Part shown: piece by piece, positions 24,541 to 33,022 of the stretch
How positions within the stretch are numbered: the stretch's first letter is position 1
Layout: each line of letters begins with the position of its first letter
NCBI GenBank assembly: GCA_946403085.1
Contig: CAMIYM010000017.1
Span: 1-48,894 of the forward strand
Reading direction: 5' to 3'
Length of the DNA: 48,894 nt
Origin: an uncultured Clostridia bacterium
GTDB taxonomy: Bacteria > Bacillota > Clostridia > Saccharofermentanales > Saccharofermentanaceae
Made by a program: the position numbers and the translations under genes
Notes under the pieces: generated by a model
Told to the model about the DNA's origin: nothing
Databases searched by the model: none
Seen by the model: the letters and a program-made list of their open reading frames with translations, nothing else

Positions 24541-26338
24541 TCTTCTCACCGGCCTTTACTACGGCAGCCACAACTGACTGCGCTTCTGTCTCAGGTACGA
24601 AGTGCTTTTCAGGGAATACCACACCCGGAATATGCTTCTTAAGTTCTGTCTTGAGCATACTCGAGAATCTTGTGATCCTCGGTCTTTGTATGCCAAGTTC
24701 TTCAGATCTCTTTCTGAGGAACAGTTCTTCAGGTTTTCCGACAGCTTTTATCTTACCGCCGTCAATAAGGCAGATACGGTCACAGTTGACTGCTGCCTCA
24801 TCCATGTTGTGAGATACGAGGATGATTGTCGTTCCGCTGTCGCGTAGACCTTTGATTATCGCGAACATCTCCTGTCTGCCTCTGGGATCAAGACCTGATG
24901 CAGGTTCATCAAGCACGAGGATCCCCGGTCTCATGACGAGGACACCTGCCATTGCAGCACGTCTCTTCTGTCCGCCCGAGAGCTCGAAAGGACTTGCATT
25001 AAGTTCTCTTTCTGTAAGGCCGACCTTTTCGGCAGCCTCAAGGATCATGCTCTTCTGCTCTTCCTGGGAGACATTCATTTTCTTGAGACCATACGCGATA
25101 TCTTTATATACGGTCTCTTCAAAAAGCTGGTATTCGGGGTACTGGAAGACAAGACCGACATTCTGTCTTATCTTCATGGTATCTTTCTTGTTCTTGCAGG
25201 ACAGGTCACCGTCTTTTGTATGGATGGTGACATCACCTTCAACAGGTCTAATTATCGCATTCATGTGTGAGATCAGCGTGGTCTTTCCACATCCGCTCTC
25301 ACCTACGATTCCCAATACCTCGCCTCTTCTTATATCAAGGTTGATATTATCTATAGCCTTTCCGTCACCGCCTGCATATGTATAGGAAAGGTCTTTAACA
25401 GACATGATGATATCCTTATCATCGATCTCTTTTTTGTCTTTATTTTCGACTGCCGGAGCCTTCAAGCCCGGCTTTGTCAGCATCTTAACAAGGCTTGCGA
25501 TTATTGTGTCATCCGACTTCAGATCTTCTTTTGTGAGAGTGCTTCCCGTAAGCCTTGCTATCTCAAATGCATAGTTATATTTTACAGGTCTCTTAAGGCC
25601 GTACTGCCACAGATCATTTGAGAGGAATATCTCTTCCGGTGTTCCTTCCATGGCGACCTTGCCCTTGTTTACGATAATGAGCTTATCGCACCTTAAAGCT
25701 TCGGTCATATCATGCGTGATCGTGATAAGGGTCAGCCCTTTCTCCACACGCATCTTCTCGACGACTTCAAGGAAGTCATCTCTGCTCGAAGGATCGAGCA
25801 TCGCTGTCGCTTCATCCAGGATAAGGATATCCGGCTTCATTGCGAGAGCGCCTGCTATGGCAAGCTTCTGCTTCTGTCCGCCGGAAAGAGCCATTGTCTC
25901 CCTGTGCCTTAATTCATAAAGTCCGACATCCTTTAATGCCTGGTCGACACGCTCACGCAGTTCAGGATTCGGAACGCCCAAGTTCTCAGGTCCGAATGCG
26001 ACATCTTCTTCGATCATCGTTCCGACGATCTGGTTGTCGGGATTCTGGAATACGCAGCAGCAATGTTCCCTTATCTGCCAGAACAATTCGTCATCTCCGG
26101 CATCTTTTCCGAAAATAACCACTTTGCCGCTGTCGGGAACTTCAAGTATATCTATTATCTTTGCAAGAGTTGATTTGCCTGAACCGTTGCTGCCGAGGAT
26201 AGCTGTATATGAGCCTTTTTCGATGGTGACATTAATGCCGTCAAGCGCCTTTCTGGGCGCTTTGCCGTCTGATTCCTCAACGATATCGTATGAGAAACTC
26301 ACATCCTTGATCTCTATTTTGTTCGGCTCTTCAGGCAA
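24533..26338 (-). CDS. Fused EcfA1-EcfA2 ATPase of the ECF transporter
   Basis: The 601-residue protein contains two complete ABC ATPases in one chain. The first has Walker A GSNGSGKST (49-57), signature LSGGQKQK (151-158) and Walker B ILILDEATAMLDP, whose MLDP form is that of EcfA1. The second has GESGCGKTT (346-354), LSGGQKRR (453-460) and LVLDEPASGLDP, as in EcfA2. A charged, Lys/Asp-rich linker (about 290-310) joins them. In most Firmicutes these are two genes, ecfA1 and ecfA2. The start is a TTG (MPEEPNKIEI), as no upstream in-frame ATG exists and a GAGG lies 9 nt before it. It lies between rplQ and ecfT, the standard position. Confidence 0.93.
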   Translation of the reverse strand: MPEEPNKIEIKDVSFSYDIVEESDGKAPRKALDGINVTIEKGSYTAILGSNGSGKSTLAKIIDILEVPDSGKVVIFGKDAGDDELFWQIREHCCCVFQNPDNQIVGTMIEEDVAFGPENLGVPNPELRERVDQALKDVGLYELRHRETMALSGGQKQKLAIAGALAMKPDILILDEATAMLDPSSRDDFLEVVEKMRVEKGLTLITITHDMTEALRCDKLIIVNKGKVAMEGTPEEIFLSNDLWQYGLKRPVKYNYAFEIARLTGSTLTKEDLKSDDTIIASLVKMLTKPGLKAPAVENKDKKEIDDKDIIMSVKDLSYTYAGGDGKAIDNINLDIRRGEVLGIVGESGCGKTTLISHMNAIIRPVEGDVTIHTKDGDLSCKNKKDTMKIRQNVGLVFQYPEYQLFEETVYKDIAYGLKKMNVSQEEQKSMILEAAEKVGLTERELNASPFELSGGQKRRAAMAGVLVMRPGILVLDEPASGLDPRGRQEMFAIIKGLRDSGTTIILVSHNMDEAAVNCDRICLIDGGKIKAVGKPEELFLRKRSEELGIQRPRITRFSSMLKTELKKHIPGVVFPEKHFVPETEAQSVVAAVVKAGEKNA

Positions 26339-26386
26339 CAGATGTATCCTCTAATCTTTGCTTATAGTAGCAACATTTTAATGAGA

Positions 26387-26414
26387 ACGGGGAAAGATGT
26401 AAACCTTTCCCCGT
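26387..26414 (-). terminator. Terminator of the rpmJ-rplQ (alpha) operon
   Basis: ACGGGGAAAG pairs with CTTTCCCCGT (10 bp, 8-nt loop). On the minus strand it is followed by TCTCATTAAAA, a weak T-tract. It lies between rplQ and the ecfA gene, so read-through into ecfA is possible. Confidence 0.7.
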
Positions 26415-26455
26415 AACTGATTGACAATTAATTTTATTGGTTTATTTGTGTAATA

Positions 26456-26977
26456 TTACACGAACTCCAAAATAGCCATCTCTGCGCCGTCACCACGTCT
26501 TGCGCCCAAACGGATGATTCTTGTGTAACCACCGTTTCTGCCTGCATATCTGGGTGCGATGTCATCAAAGATCTTGTTAACGGGATTGATGATGTTACCC
26601 TCTGCATCGTGGCTCTTGTTAACCCACTTGATCATGGACTTTCTTGCAGCGAGACGTGAAGCGTTATCAACCTGAACTGTCTTTGTCTTAACTTCACGGT
26701 CAACTACTTCATACTTGGCACCGCTCTTGGATGTCTTTGTCTTTAAGACCTTCTTGCCCTTACCGTCAAGCTTTGCAGCGGATACAGTGATATCCTTTGT
26801 TGTGTAGTTATCCTGCTCCTTAACTGCAGAAGATACGAGCTTCTCAACGATAGCACTGATCTCCTTAGCACGGGCAACTGTTGTCTCAAGCTTACCGTTT
26901 ATAATCAATGTTGTGACCTGATTCTTCAGAATTGCAGCACGCTGATCTGAAGCACGGCCGAATTTCCTGTTAGGCAT
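26456..26977 (-). CDS. rplQ: 50S ribosomal protein L17, long form
   Basis: At 173 residues this L17 is about 50 longer than the Bacillus or E. coli protein. The core is normal: [18 protein letters not shown] at the N-terminus and [18 protein letters not shown] with [12 protein letters not shown] at the C-terminus. The extra residues (about 57-106, Lys/Thr-rich) lie in the middle, between [12 protein letters not shown] and SRLAARKSM. The frame is open throughout, so it is an insertion rather than a frameshift. It is the last gene of the alpha operon. Confidence 0.96.
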   Translation of the reverse strand: MPNRKFGRASDQRAAILKNQVTTLIINGKLETTVARAKEISAIVEKLVSSAVKEQDNYTTKDITVSAAKLDGKGKKVLKTKTSKSGAKYEVVDREVKTKTVQVDNASRLAARKSMIKWVNKSHDAEGNIINPVNKIFDDIAPRYAGRNGGYTRIIRLGARRGDGAEMAILEFV

Positions 26978-27004
26978 TTAATATATCCTCCTGCTAATAA
27001 AAGC

Positions 27005-27955
27005 TTAATCTTCCTGTTCTCTCAAGTGCAGACCCATGTCTTCAAGCTTCTCGATGATCTCTTCGAGTGACTTCTTACCAAGGTTTCTTACCTTGATCAT
27101 CTCGTCCATAGAACGAGCTACGAGGTCACCAACTGTGTTGATCTGAGCTCTCTTGAGACAGTTGTATGTACGTACTGAGAAATCCATATCCTCAATAACA
27201 CCGGAAAGCTTTGAATCATGCTCACCGCTCTCTTCGATGTTCTTGAAGCTCGGAGCTGAATCCGTATCAGCGAGAGCTGTAAAGAACTTGAGGTGTTCGA
27301 TCAAGCAGTTAGCTGCTGAAGAGAGAGCCTCATCAACATCGATAGTGCCGTCTGTCCATACCTCGAGTGTAAGTGAATCGTAGTCTGTACGAGCGCCTAC
27401 ACGTGTGTTCTCAACCTTATAGTTAGCCTTCTTAACAGGTGTGAAGATGGAATCGATCGGGATAACACCGATAACCTGCTTAGCGGGCTTATTCTGCTCT
27501 GCTGTGTTGTATCCGCGGCCCTTGCTGAGTGTGAATTCCATGAATACATCATCGCTGCCGTTGAGGTGAGCGATAACGTGATCAGGATTCATGATCTCTA
27601 CTTCAGGTCCGTGAACGATATCGCCAGCTGTGAGCTCGCCGGTTCTGCCCTTAGCGACGCTGATGCTTACGATATTGGACTCGTTGTGAAGCTTTGCACG
27701 GATACCCTTGATATTAAGGATAATCTCGGTCATATCCTCGATAATACCCGGAACAGTGGAGAACTCATGCTTAATCTTTTCGATCTTGATAGATGTTACT
27801 GCCGCGCCGGAAAGTGAAGAAAGGAGCACTCTGCGGAGTGAATTTCCGAGTGTTGTGCCGAATCCACGCTCGAGCGGGGCGATGGTATATTTGCCGTAGG
27901 ACTTGTCCTCGTTGGTCTCAACGCACTTAACGGTCGGCTGGCTGATTTCCATCAT
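27005..27955 (-). CDS. rpoA: DNA-directed RNA polymerase alpha subunit
   Basis: The 316-residue protein has the N-terminal assembly domain (FGTTLGNSLRRVLLSSLSG) and the C-terminal domain binding UP elements and activators (LKRAQINTVGDL, KVRNLGKKSLEEI). Length is normal. AGGAGG lies 7 nt before the first ATG of MMEISQP. It follows rpsD and precedes rplQ, the standard order. Confidence 0.98.
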   Translation of the reverse strand: MMEISQPTVKCVETNEDKSYGKYTIAPLERGFGTTLGNSLRRVLLSSLSGAAVTSIKIEKIKHEFSTVPGIIEDMTEIILNIKGIRAKLHNESNIVSISVAKGRTGELTAGDIVHGPEVEIMNPDHVIAHLNGSDDVFMEFTLSKGRGYNTAEQNKPAKQVIGVIPIDSIFTPVKKANYKVENTRVGARTDYDSLTLEVWTDGTIDVDEALSSAANCLIEHLKFFTALADTDSAPSFKNIEESGEHDSKLSGVIEDMDFSVRTYNCLKRAQINTVGDLVARSMDEMIKVRNLGKKSLEEIIEKLEDMGLHLREQED

Positions 27956-28002
27956 GTTTGTTCCTCCTGAGAATTATTCTAAATCTTGCTGTTCGGATGG
28001 TA

Positions 28003-28602
28003 TTACTTAGAATACAACTCGACGATTGCGACTTCGTTTACAGGTACTTCGATCTGATCTCTTGTAGGGATAGCGAGGATCTTTCCGCAGAGCTTGTCGT
28101 TATCAGACTCAACCCATGCAGGTGTTGCTCTTGAACCTGTTACTTCGATGATGTCCTTGAATCTCTGGGAAGACTTTGTGCCATCCTTGATCTCAATTAC
28201 ATCGCCAACCTTAACCGCAAAAGAAGGGATATTAACGATCTTGCCGTTAACCTTTACTCCTCTGTGGCTTACGATCTGTCTAGCTTCATCTCTTGTACGA
28301 GCGAAGCCCATTCTGAATAAAACGTTATCAAGTCTTGTCTCAAGAAGGATCATGAGGTTTTCACCGGTTGTACCATACTTGAGCTTCTGAGCCTTTTCGA
28401 AATAGTTTCTGAAAGGCTTCTCGAGAACGCCATAAATAAACTTTGCCTTCTGCTTTTCCTTAAGCTGCATGCCGTACTCGCTCATCTTACGAGGTCTGGA
28501 TGCACCGTGCTTTTTGGATTCTTTCTTCTCTACTCCCAAGAAAGCAGGCTCAATACCGAGGGCTCTGCACTTCTTAAGGACAGGTGTCATATCTCTAGCC
28601 AT
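28003..28602 (-). CDS. rpsD: 30S ribosomal protein S4
   Basis: The 199-residue protein has the S4 core: KFIYGVLEKPFRNYFE, LETRLDNVLFRMGFA and SHRGVKVNGKIVNIPS in the S4 RNA-binding domain. It is a primary 16S rRNA binder needed for 30S assembly. The N-terminus carries a single Cys (KKCRALG), so it is the zinc-free form. In E. coli, S4 represses the alpha operon. Here the candidate structured leader before rpsM makes similar control possible. Confidence 0.97.
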   Translation of the reverse strand: MARDMTPVLKKCRALGIEPAFLGVEKKESKKHGASRPRKMSEYGMQLKEKQKAKFIYGVLEKPFRNYFEKAQKLKYGTTGENLMILLETRLDNVLFRMGFARTRDEARQIVSHRGVKVNGKIVNIPSFAVKVGDVIEIKDGTKSSQRFKDIIEVTGSRATPAWVESDNDKLCGKILAIPTRDQIEVPVNEVAIVELYSK

Positions 28603-28647
28603 TGCTATATTCCTCTTTTCTATACTAAGTATTCAACCAAAAGAAGA

Positions 28648-29040
28648 TTAAACTCTTCTTCTCTTGGGAGGGCGGCAACCATTGTGAGGTACCGGTGTTA
28701 CGTCCTTGATCATTGTGACTCTGAGGCCTGCTGTCTCAAGGGCTCTTACTGCGGACTCACGTCCGGATCCGGGTCCCTTAACATAAACATCAACAGTCTT
28801 CATGCCATGATCGCTTGCTGCCTTTGCAGCCTTCTCGGAAGCAACCTGAGCTGCATAGCTCGTGCCCTTACGTGAACCCTTGGCGTCCATACCTGCAGAA
28901 GCCCAGGAAATTGTATTTCCCTGCTTGTCGGTAATTGTAATAATTGTATTGTTGAATGTAGCATGAATATGAGCCTGACCGTCAACGACGTTCTTACGCT
29001 CACTTCTTCTGGGTCTTAAGCTTTTCTTATTTGCTGCCAT
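28648..29040 (-). CDS. rpsK: 30S ribosomal protein S11
   Basis: The 130-residue protein has [35 protein letters not shown] and [15 protein letters not shown], ending [11 protein letters not shown]. All are standard S11 features. It lies 16 bp after rpsM in the alpha operon. Confidence 0.98.
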   Translation of the reverse strand: MAANKKSLRPRRSERKNVVDGQAHIHATFNNTIITITDKQGNTISWASAGMDAKGSRKGTSYAAQVASEKAAKAASDHGMKTVDVYVKGPGSGRESAVRALETAGLRVTMIKDVTPVPHNGCRPPKRRRV

Positions 29041-29056
29041 TTTGACTCACCTCACC

Positions 29057-29425
29057 TTACTTCTTCTTACCAGCAACTGTATGCTTAGGTCCCTTACGGG
29101 TACGAGCATTAGTCTTTGTACGCTGGCCTCTTACAGGGAGTCCCAGTCTGTGGCGACGTCCACGAAGGCAACCGATATCTGTAAGTCTCTTAATGTTGGA
29201 CTGTACTTCTCTCTTAAGGTCACCCTCAACCTTGTAATTGTTCTCGATCTGGTCACGGATCTTCGCAACCTCATCCTCTGACAAATCCTTGACACGTGTA
29301 TCGGGATTGATGCCTGTGTCAGCAATAATCCTGTCAGCACTTGTTTTTCCGATTCCGTAAATGTACGTAAGAGCGATTTCAATTCTCTTATCATTCGGTA
29401 AATCTACGCCGGCTATACGAGCCAT
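29057..29425 (-). CDS. rpsM: 30S ribosomal protein S13
   Basis: The 122-residue protein begins [20 protein letters not shown], has [10 protein letters not shown], and ends with the conserved basic tail ([27 protein letters not shown]). GGAGG stands 9 nt before the ATG. It is preceded by an unusually long 223-nt non-coding gap after rpmJ, treated as a candidate leader. Confidence 0.98.
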   Translation of the reverse strand: MARIAGVDLPNDKRIEIALTYIYGIGKTSADRIIADTGINPDTRVKDLSEDEVAKIRDQIENNYKVEGDLKREVQSNIKRLTDIGCLRGRRHRLGLPVRGQRTKTNARTRKGPKHTVAGKKK

Positions 29426-29567
29426 TTAATGTACCTCCGTATTGGATAAAGTGTTTAATCTCTTATTAGACACACGTAAGTCAAGGAACTCCGGGTTAGG
29501 GAGCAGCCGCCCTCTCGGTAACGGTGAGTAAATATGGATTACTTTTTTCTTATTAATAGTGCTTTAT

Positions 29568-29637
29568 GCGGGAAGGAGCTATTATCCCGCGGTCTTCTTT
29601 TTCAGCGTACGGGGCTAATTCCGTACATATGAAGACC
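29568..29637 (-). ncRNA. Candidate structured leader RNA between rpmJ and rpsM
   Basis: Within the 223-nt gap, two adjacent helices can form. Helix A pairs GGTCTTC (29591-29597) with GAAGACC (29631-29637) and encloses a smaller stem GTACGG/CCGTAC (29607-29612, 29621-29626). Helix B, directly next to it, pairs GCGGGA (29568-29573) with TCCCGC (29585-29590). No T-tract follows, so they are not a terminator. The remaining 140 nt before rpsM contain no open frame on the minus strand. The position matches that of the S4-binding leader of the E. coli alpha operon. Function is inferred from position and structure only. Confidence 0.45.
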
Positions 29638-29648
29638 CGTCAATTGAA

Positions 29649-29762
29649 TCAACCCTGTCTCTGCTTGTGCTTAGGGTCGGAACAAATGACCATGACTTTG
29701 CCGTTTCTGCGAATGATCTTGCACTTTTCGCACATCGGCTTTACTGACGGTCGTACTTTCAT
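29649..29762 (-). CDS. rpmJ: 50S ribosomal protein L36
   Basis: A 37-residue protein read directly from the sequence: it starts [15 protein letters not shown] and ends [10 protein letters not shown], stop TGA. It has the zinc ligands CEKC, a third Cys in MVICSDPK and the following His, so it is the zinc-binding L36. AGGAGG lies 8 nt before the ATG. It is the first gene of the alpha operon, downstream of a strong promoter, and sits between infA and rpsM as in most Firmicutes. Confidence 0.97.
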   Translation of the reverse strand: MKVRPSVKPMCEKCKIIRRNGKVMVICSDPKHKQRQG

Positions 29763-29830
29763 ATTAGTACCTCCTGTTGCTGATATTTTTCCACAACAAA
29801 TACAGGCGCCCTGTGAGCGCATGCTGAACT

Positions 29831-29858
29831 ATTATAGCAGAATCGATACAGTTTTCAA
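29831..29858 (-). promoter_or_regulatory. Sigma-A promoter of the rpmJ-rpsM-rpsK-rpsD-rpoA-rplQ operon
   Basis: On the minus strand -35 TTGAAA (29853-29858) and a consensus -10 TATAAT (29831-29836) are 16 bp apart. The start would be about 60 nt before the rpmJ ATG. It sits just after the infA terminator hairpin. Confidence 0.8.
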
Positions 29859-29861
29859 CAA

Positions 29862-29895
29862 GAAATTTAAAGCACCCCGAAAAATATCGAGGTGC
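29862..29895 (-). terminator. Terminator after infA
   Basis: On the minus strand the stem GCACC...GGTGC with inner CGA/TCG closes an A/T-rich loop and is followed by TTTAAATTTC. It lies 22 bp past the infA stop and separates the secY operon from the alpha operon. The stem has a mismatch, so termination may be partial. Confidence 0.65.
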
Positions 29896-29916
29896 CTGAA
29901 AACAGCTAAATTAAGC

Positions 29917-30150
29917 TTATGCCTTGGGCTTCTTCTCGCCTCTCCAGGTGATTCTGCCGCGGGAAAGGTCATATGGCGAGATCTCCATTGTTACTTTGTC
30001 GCCCGGAAGAATCTTGATGTAATTCTGTCTAAGCTTTCCTGACAAATGAGCAAGAACAATGTGTCCGCTGTCGAGCTTTACCTTGAACATTGCATTAGGC
30101 AATGCCTCATCAACTACTCCCAGTACTTCAATAACATCTTCCTTCGCCAT
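29917..30150 (-). CDS. infA: Translation initiation factor IF-1
   Basis: The 77-residue OB-fold protein has [38 protein letters not shown] and [18 protein letters not shown], all IF-1 hallmarks. IF-1 binds the ribosomal A site during initiation. Its start overlaps the map stop by one base (TAATG). It is the last gene of the secY-adk-map-infA operon. Confidence 0.97.
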   Translation of the reverse strand: MAKEDVIEVLGVVDEALPNAMFKVKLDSGHIVLAHLSGKLRQNYIKILPGDKVTMEISPYDLSRGRITWRGEKKPKA

Positions 30151-30920
30151 TAAAAACCCTCCTCATAGTCATAAGTTGTCAAATACGGACCCTCATCCGT
30201 AATTAAAATCGTATTCTCATAGTGACTTGCAGGCTTACCGTCCTGAGTTACTATTGTCCACTGGTCTCCCAAGAGTTCGATCTCACGTGTACCCAATGTT
30301 ATCATCGGTTCAATGCAGATCGCCATACCTTTTTTAAGTTTATAGCCGTGACCCGGTCTTCCGTAGTTGGGGACATCAGGATCCTGGTGCATCGTGGTGC
30401 CGATTCCGTGGCCGGTGAGTTCTCTTACGACTCCATAGCCGAAGCCTTCACAGTATTCCTGGATGGCATGTCCGATATCACCGGTCCTCATGCCGACCTT
30501 GGCATACTCAAGTCCGATCCAGAATGACTTCTCTGTTCTTTTGACAAGATCCTTAACTTCCGGTGCGACTTCTCCGACCATATATGTTCTGCATGCATCT
30601 GACTGATAACCGTCAAGGATCGCACCGACATCTACGGAAAGGATATCGCCTTCCTGTAAGATCCTCGATTTTCTGGGGATTCCGTGAACGACTTCATCGT
30701 TTACGGAAGCGCAGATCGTTCCGGGGAACGGAGGCTGGCCGTAATTCAGGAAAGACGGGATAGCATCGTAGCTCCTGATGATGTCATAGCAAAGCTTATC
30801 AACATCATGTGTGGAGATACCGGGCTTGATCTCATCTCTGCATGCCTTGAAAACATGCTGCAGGATCTTGCCTGCCGCCTTCATCTTCTCGAATTCTTCA
30901 TTGGTAAGGATTTCTACCAT
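30150..30920 (-). CDS. map: Methionine aminopeptidase, type I
   Basis: The enzyme removes the N-terminal Met from new proteins. The 256-residue protein has the five metal ligands in order: DVGA and SDACRTY (two Asp), [15 protein letters not shown] (His), ICIEPM (Glu) and HYENTI (Glu). No N-terminal zinc-finger extension is present. It lies 21 bp after adk in the secY operon. Confidence 0.97.
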   Translation of the reverse strand: MVEILTNEEFEKMKAAGKILQHVFKACRDEIKPGISTHDVDKLCYDIIRSYDAIPSFLNYGQPPFPGTICASVNDEVVHGIPRKSRILQEGDILSVDVGAILDGYQSDACRTYMVGEVAPEVKDLVKRTEKSFWIGLEYAKVGMRTGDIGHAIQEYCEGFGYGVVRELTGHGIGTTMHQDPDVPNYGRPGHGYKLKKGMAICIEPMITLGTREIELLGDQWTIVTQDGKPASHYENTILITDEGPYLTTYDYEEGF

Positions 30921-30941
30921 TTATATTACCTAGTTTCTAAA

Positions 30942-31595
30942 TTAGAGTCCCAATTTCTTAAGTCCAGCTTCGATCGAAGCGATGCAGGCTTCGGAATCAA
31001 CGTTATTGTTGCCTTCAACAATGATTCCGCGCTTATCATAAAAATCGATAAGAGGCTGAGTATTTACTCTGTATGTCTCAAGTCTCTTTGCAACAGTCTC
31101 AGGGTTATCATCAGATCTCTGGATAACATTGCCGCCGCAAACATCGCATACACCCTCTACCTTAGTGGGCATGTACTTAACGTTGAAGCTTGCGCCGCAC
31201 TTCTCGCAGACACGTCTTGTGGTAACTCGGTCCATAATGACTTCGTCATCGCACTTTACATATACGATTGCATCGATCTTTGAGCCCTTTGCTGCAAGCA
31301 TCTTATCAAGAGCTTCAGCCTGAGCGATATTTCTGGGGAAGCCGTCAAGGATATAACCCTTCTCACAATCAGGGTTGGAGAGGCGGTCTTCTACCATTCT
31401 GATAGTTACATCATCAGGAACAAGAGCGCCCTTGTCGATGTAAGACTTTGCTTCAATTCCCAAAGGAGTGTTCTCTTTGATGTTATATCTGAACAGATCG
31501 CCTGTAGAGATGTGAGCAAGATTGAACTTCTCTCTTAATACTGTAGCGGATGTGCCTTTTCCGGAACCGGGTGCACCTAAGATGATCAGATTCAT
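30942..31595 (-). CDS. adk: Adenylate kinase, zinc-lid form
   Basis: Adk interconverts AMP + ATP and 2 ADP. The 217-residue protein has the P-loop GAPGSGKGT (7-15), DGFPRNIAQAEAL and the lid with a Cys4 zinc site (CEKCG and CDVCGG), as in Gram-positive Adk. It starts 12 bp after the secY stop. Confidence 0.98.
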   Translation of the reverse strand: MNLIILGAPGSGKGTSATVLREKFNLAHISTGDLFRYNIKENTPLGIEAKSYIDKGALVPDDVTIRMVEDRLSNPDCEKGYILDGFPRNIAQAEALDKMLAAKGSKIDAIVYVKCDDEVIMDRVTTRRVCEKCGASFNVKYMPTKVEGVCDVCGGNVIQRSDDNPETVAKRLETYRVNTQPLIDFYDKRGIIVEGNNNVDSEACIASIEAGLKKLGL

Positions 31596-31607
31596 AAATA
31601 GATCTCC

Positions 31608-32921
31608 TTACTTCTTGTTGTAGTTCTTACGCTTCTTATCTTTGCCGGCCTGCTTAGCCTTTTCTTCTTCTGTTTTAAGAGCGTTATCGAGAAGAGTCTT
31701 CATCTCGATGAAGCCGCCTGCCACAAGAACAAGACCGATACCGCTGAAAGCGATGTCTCTTAAGCCGGGAATAAAGCTCAATACCATAGGGATAACGCAG
31801 ACAAAGAGCAGGTAAGCACAGTCAGCACTGTTCAGATTGCTGTACAGAGCCATAAGGTACTGTGATGTGGGCTTTCCGGGCTTGATACCCTGGATATAGC
31901 CTGAATTCTGCTTGATCTGGTTGGAAATATCATAAGGATTGAACTGCATCATTGCGAAAATGTATGTGAAGAACACTACGAAAATGACGAAGAACGGGAT
32001 AAATGCAACGCTTGTGGGCATATTGATAAATCCTGCAGCCCATACATTTTCAGAGCCGGGGATGACCATGGCAATGATAACTGAAGGAAGAAGAGATATC
32101 GTCAATGCATAAATGATAGGTGTGATTCCCGCCTGTGTTACCTTGAGGGGGAATACCTGGTTCTGCATACCATACTGCTTCATTCCTACCGTTCTCTTCT
32201 GGAAAAGGATCCTGATCTTCTTCTCACCCATGTTTATAAGGAGTGCGAGGATAAGCATTCCGATGGCAAGGAGGATTCCTACTGCCATATAAACGAGTGC
32301 CCAGATAATGCCGAGCTGCTCTGCTTCGAAGAAAGGCATAAGCAGATCGTGCGGGATATTGTGAATGATGCCTGTGAGGATGATGATCGTAAGACCGTCG
32401 CCGATTCCCTTTGAATTAAGGAGCTCTACACACCATCCGCAGAAAGCGCTTCCGACTGCAACAGATACTCCGCAGAGTACGATGCCTACCCAGAAATTAA
32501 GTGAAGCGAAAACAGCGTCTCTCATGCCTACGCAGTAAAGAACTGCAAATACGCCTGCACCGATGAGTGCTGCGATCCTTGTAAACTTTGTGATGATCTT
32601 TGTTCCCTCATCACCCATCTGAGCAAGGTTTCTGAGCTTCGGAACTGCAAGAGTTACGATCTGCATAACGATGGATGCAACGAGGAAAGGATAGATACCA
32701 AGGCTGACTATAGAAGCATTACTAAGTGCTCCGCATGAAAGGATATCAAGAATTGTGCCGATGCTGCCCCATCCTTCGATCTTGGCCTGTGCAAGATTGT
32801 GATCGAGACCCGGTATCGGAATGATCGTGAGAAGACAGAGTACGGAAACGATAAGGAAAGAGAAAAGTATCTTCTTCTTTATTTCCGGTGTCTTAAAGCT
32901 TTCACGCAATGTATCGTCCAT
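31608..32921 (-). CDS. secY: Protein translocase subunit SecY
   Basis: SecY forms the channel for export and membrane insertion of proteins. From the start used here it has 437 residues and ten membrane segments, with the plug and loop motifs IPIPGLD near the N-terminus, YPFLVASIVMQ, GIGDGLTIII and MKQYGMQNQVFPLKV. The longest frame begins at 32972, but AAGGAGA lies 8 nt before the MDDTLRESFK start at 32921. It heads the secY-adk-map-infA operon. Unusually, rplO and the rest of the spc cluster are not upstream. Instead, alr is, and secY has its own promoter. Confidence 0.97.
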   Translation of the reverse strand: MDDTLRESFKTPEIKKKILFSFLIVSVLCLLTIIPIPGLDHNLAQAKIEGWGSIGTILDILSCGALSNASIVSLGIYPFLVASIVMQIVTLAVPKLRNLAQMGDEGTKIITKFTRIAALIGAGVFAVLYCVGMRDAVFASLNFWVGIVLCGVSVAVGSAFCGWCVELLNSKGIGDGLTIIILTGIIHNIPHDLLMPFFEAEQLGIIWALVYMAVGILLAIGMLILALLINMGEKKIRILFQKRTVGMKQYGMQNQVFPLKVTQAGITPIIYALTISLLPSVIIAMVIPGSENVWAAGFINMPTSVAFIPFFVIFVVFFTYIFAMMQFNPYDISNQIKQNSGYIQGIKPGKPTSQYLMALYSNLNSADCAYLLFVCVIPMVLSFIPGLRDIAFSGIGLVLVAGGFIEMKTLLDNALKTEEEKAKQAGKDKKRKNYNKK

Positions 32922-32960
32922 TAATTGACATTCTCCTTGGTATATAAATAAAGCGTATGT

Positions 32961-32989
32961 ATTATAGCGCATATCTGCGCTTTTTTCAC
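32961..32989 (-). promoter_or_regulatory. Promoter of the secY operon with an inverted repeat in its spacer
   Basis: On the minus strand -10 TATAAT (32961-32966) and -35 GTGAAA (32984-32989) are 17 bp apart. The inverted repeat AGCGCA...TGCGCT (32966-32981) fills nearly the whole spacer and touches the -10. This promoter explains transcription of secY apart from the spc ribosomal genes. The inverted repeat is a candidate operator. Confidence 0.65.
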
Positions 32990-33022
32990 CGAATTATTTA
33001 TTTAATAATAAAGGAGAAAAAA

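Noticed and set aside
26420..26455. Plus-strand TTGACA near 26423 as a promoter
   Set aside because: No -10 box at 16-18 bp and no plus-strand gene downstream.
29515..29545. Plus-strand stretch resembling the 16S rRNA GGTGAGTAA segment
   Set aside because: Only about ten bases match, on the strand opposite to transcription, with no neighbouring rRNA sequence.
29566..30042. Plus-strand open frame of 158 codons opposite rpmJ and infA
   Set aside because: It lies antisense to rpmJ, the alpha operon promoter and part of infA, has no ribosome binding site and no recognisable motif. It is a shadow of the real minus-strand genes.
32966..32986. Terminator on the plus strand (AGCGCA...TGCGCT followed by TTTTTT)
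   Set aside because: No plus-strand gene ends here. The repeat falls in the spacer of the minus-strand secY promoter, a better explanation.
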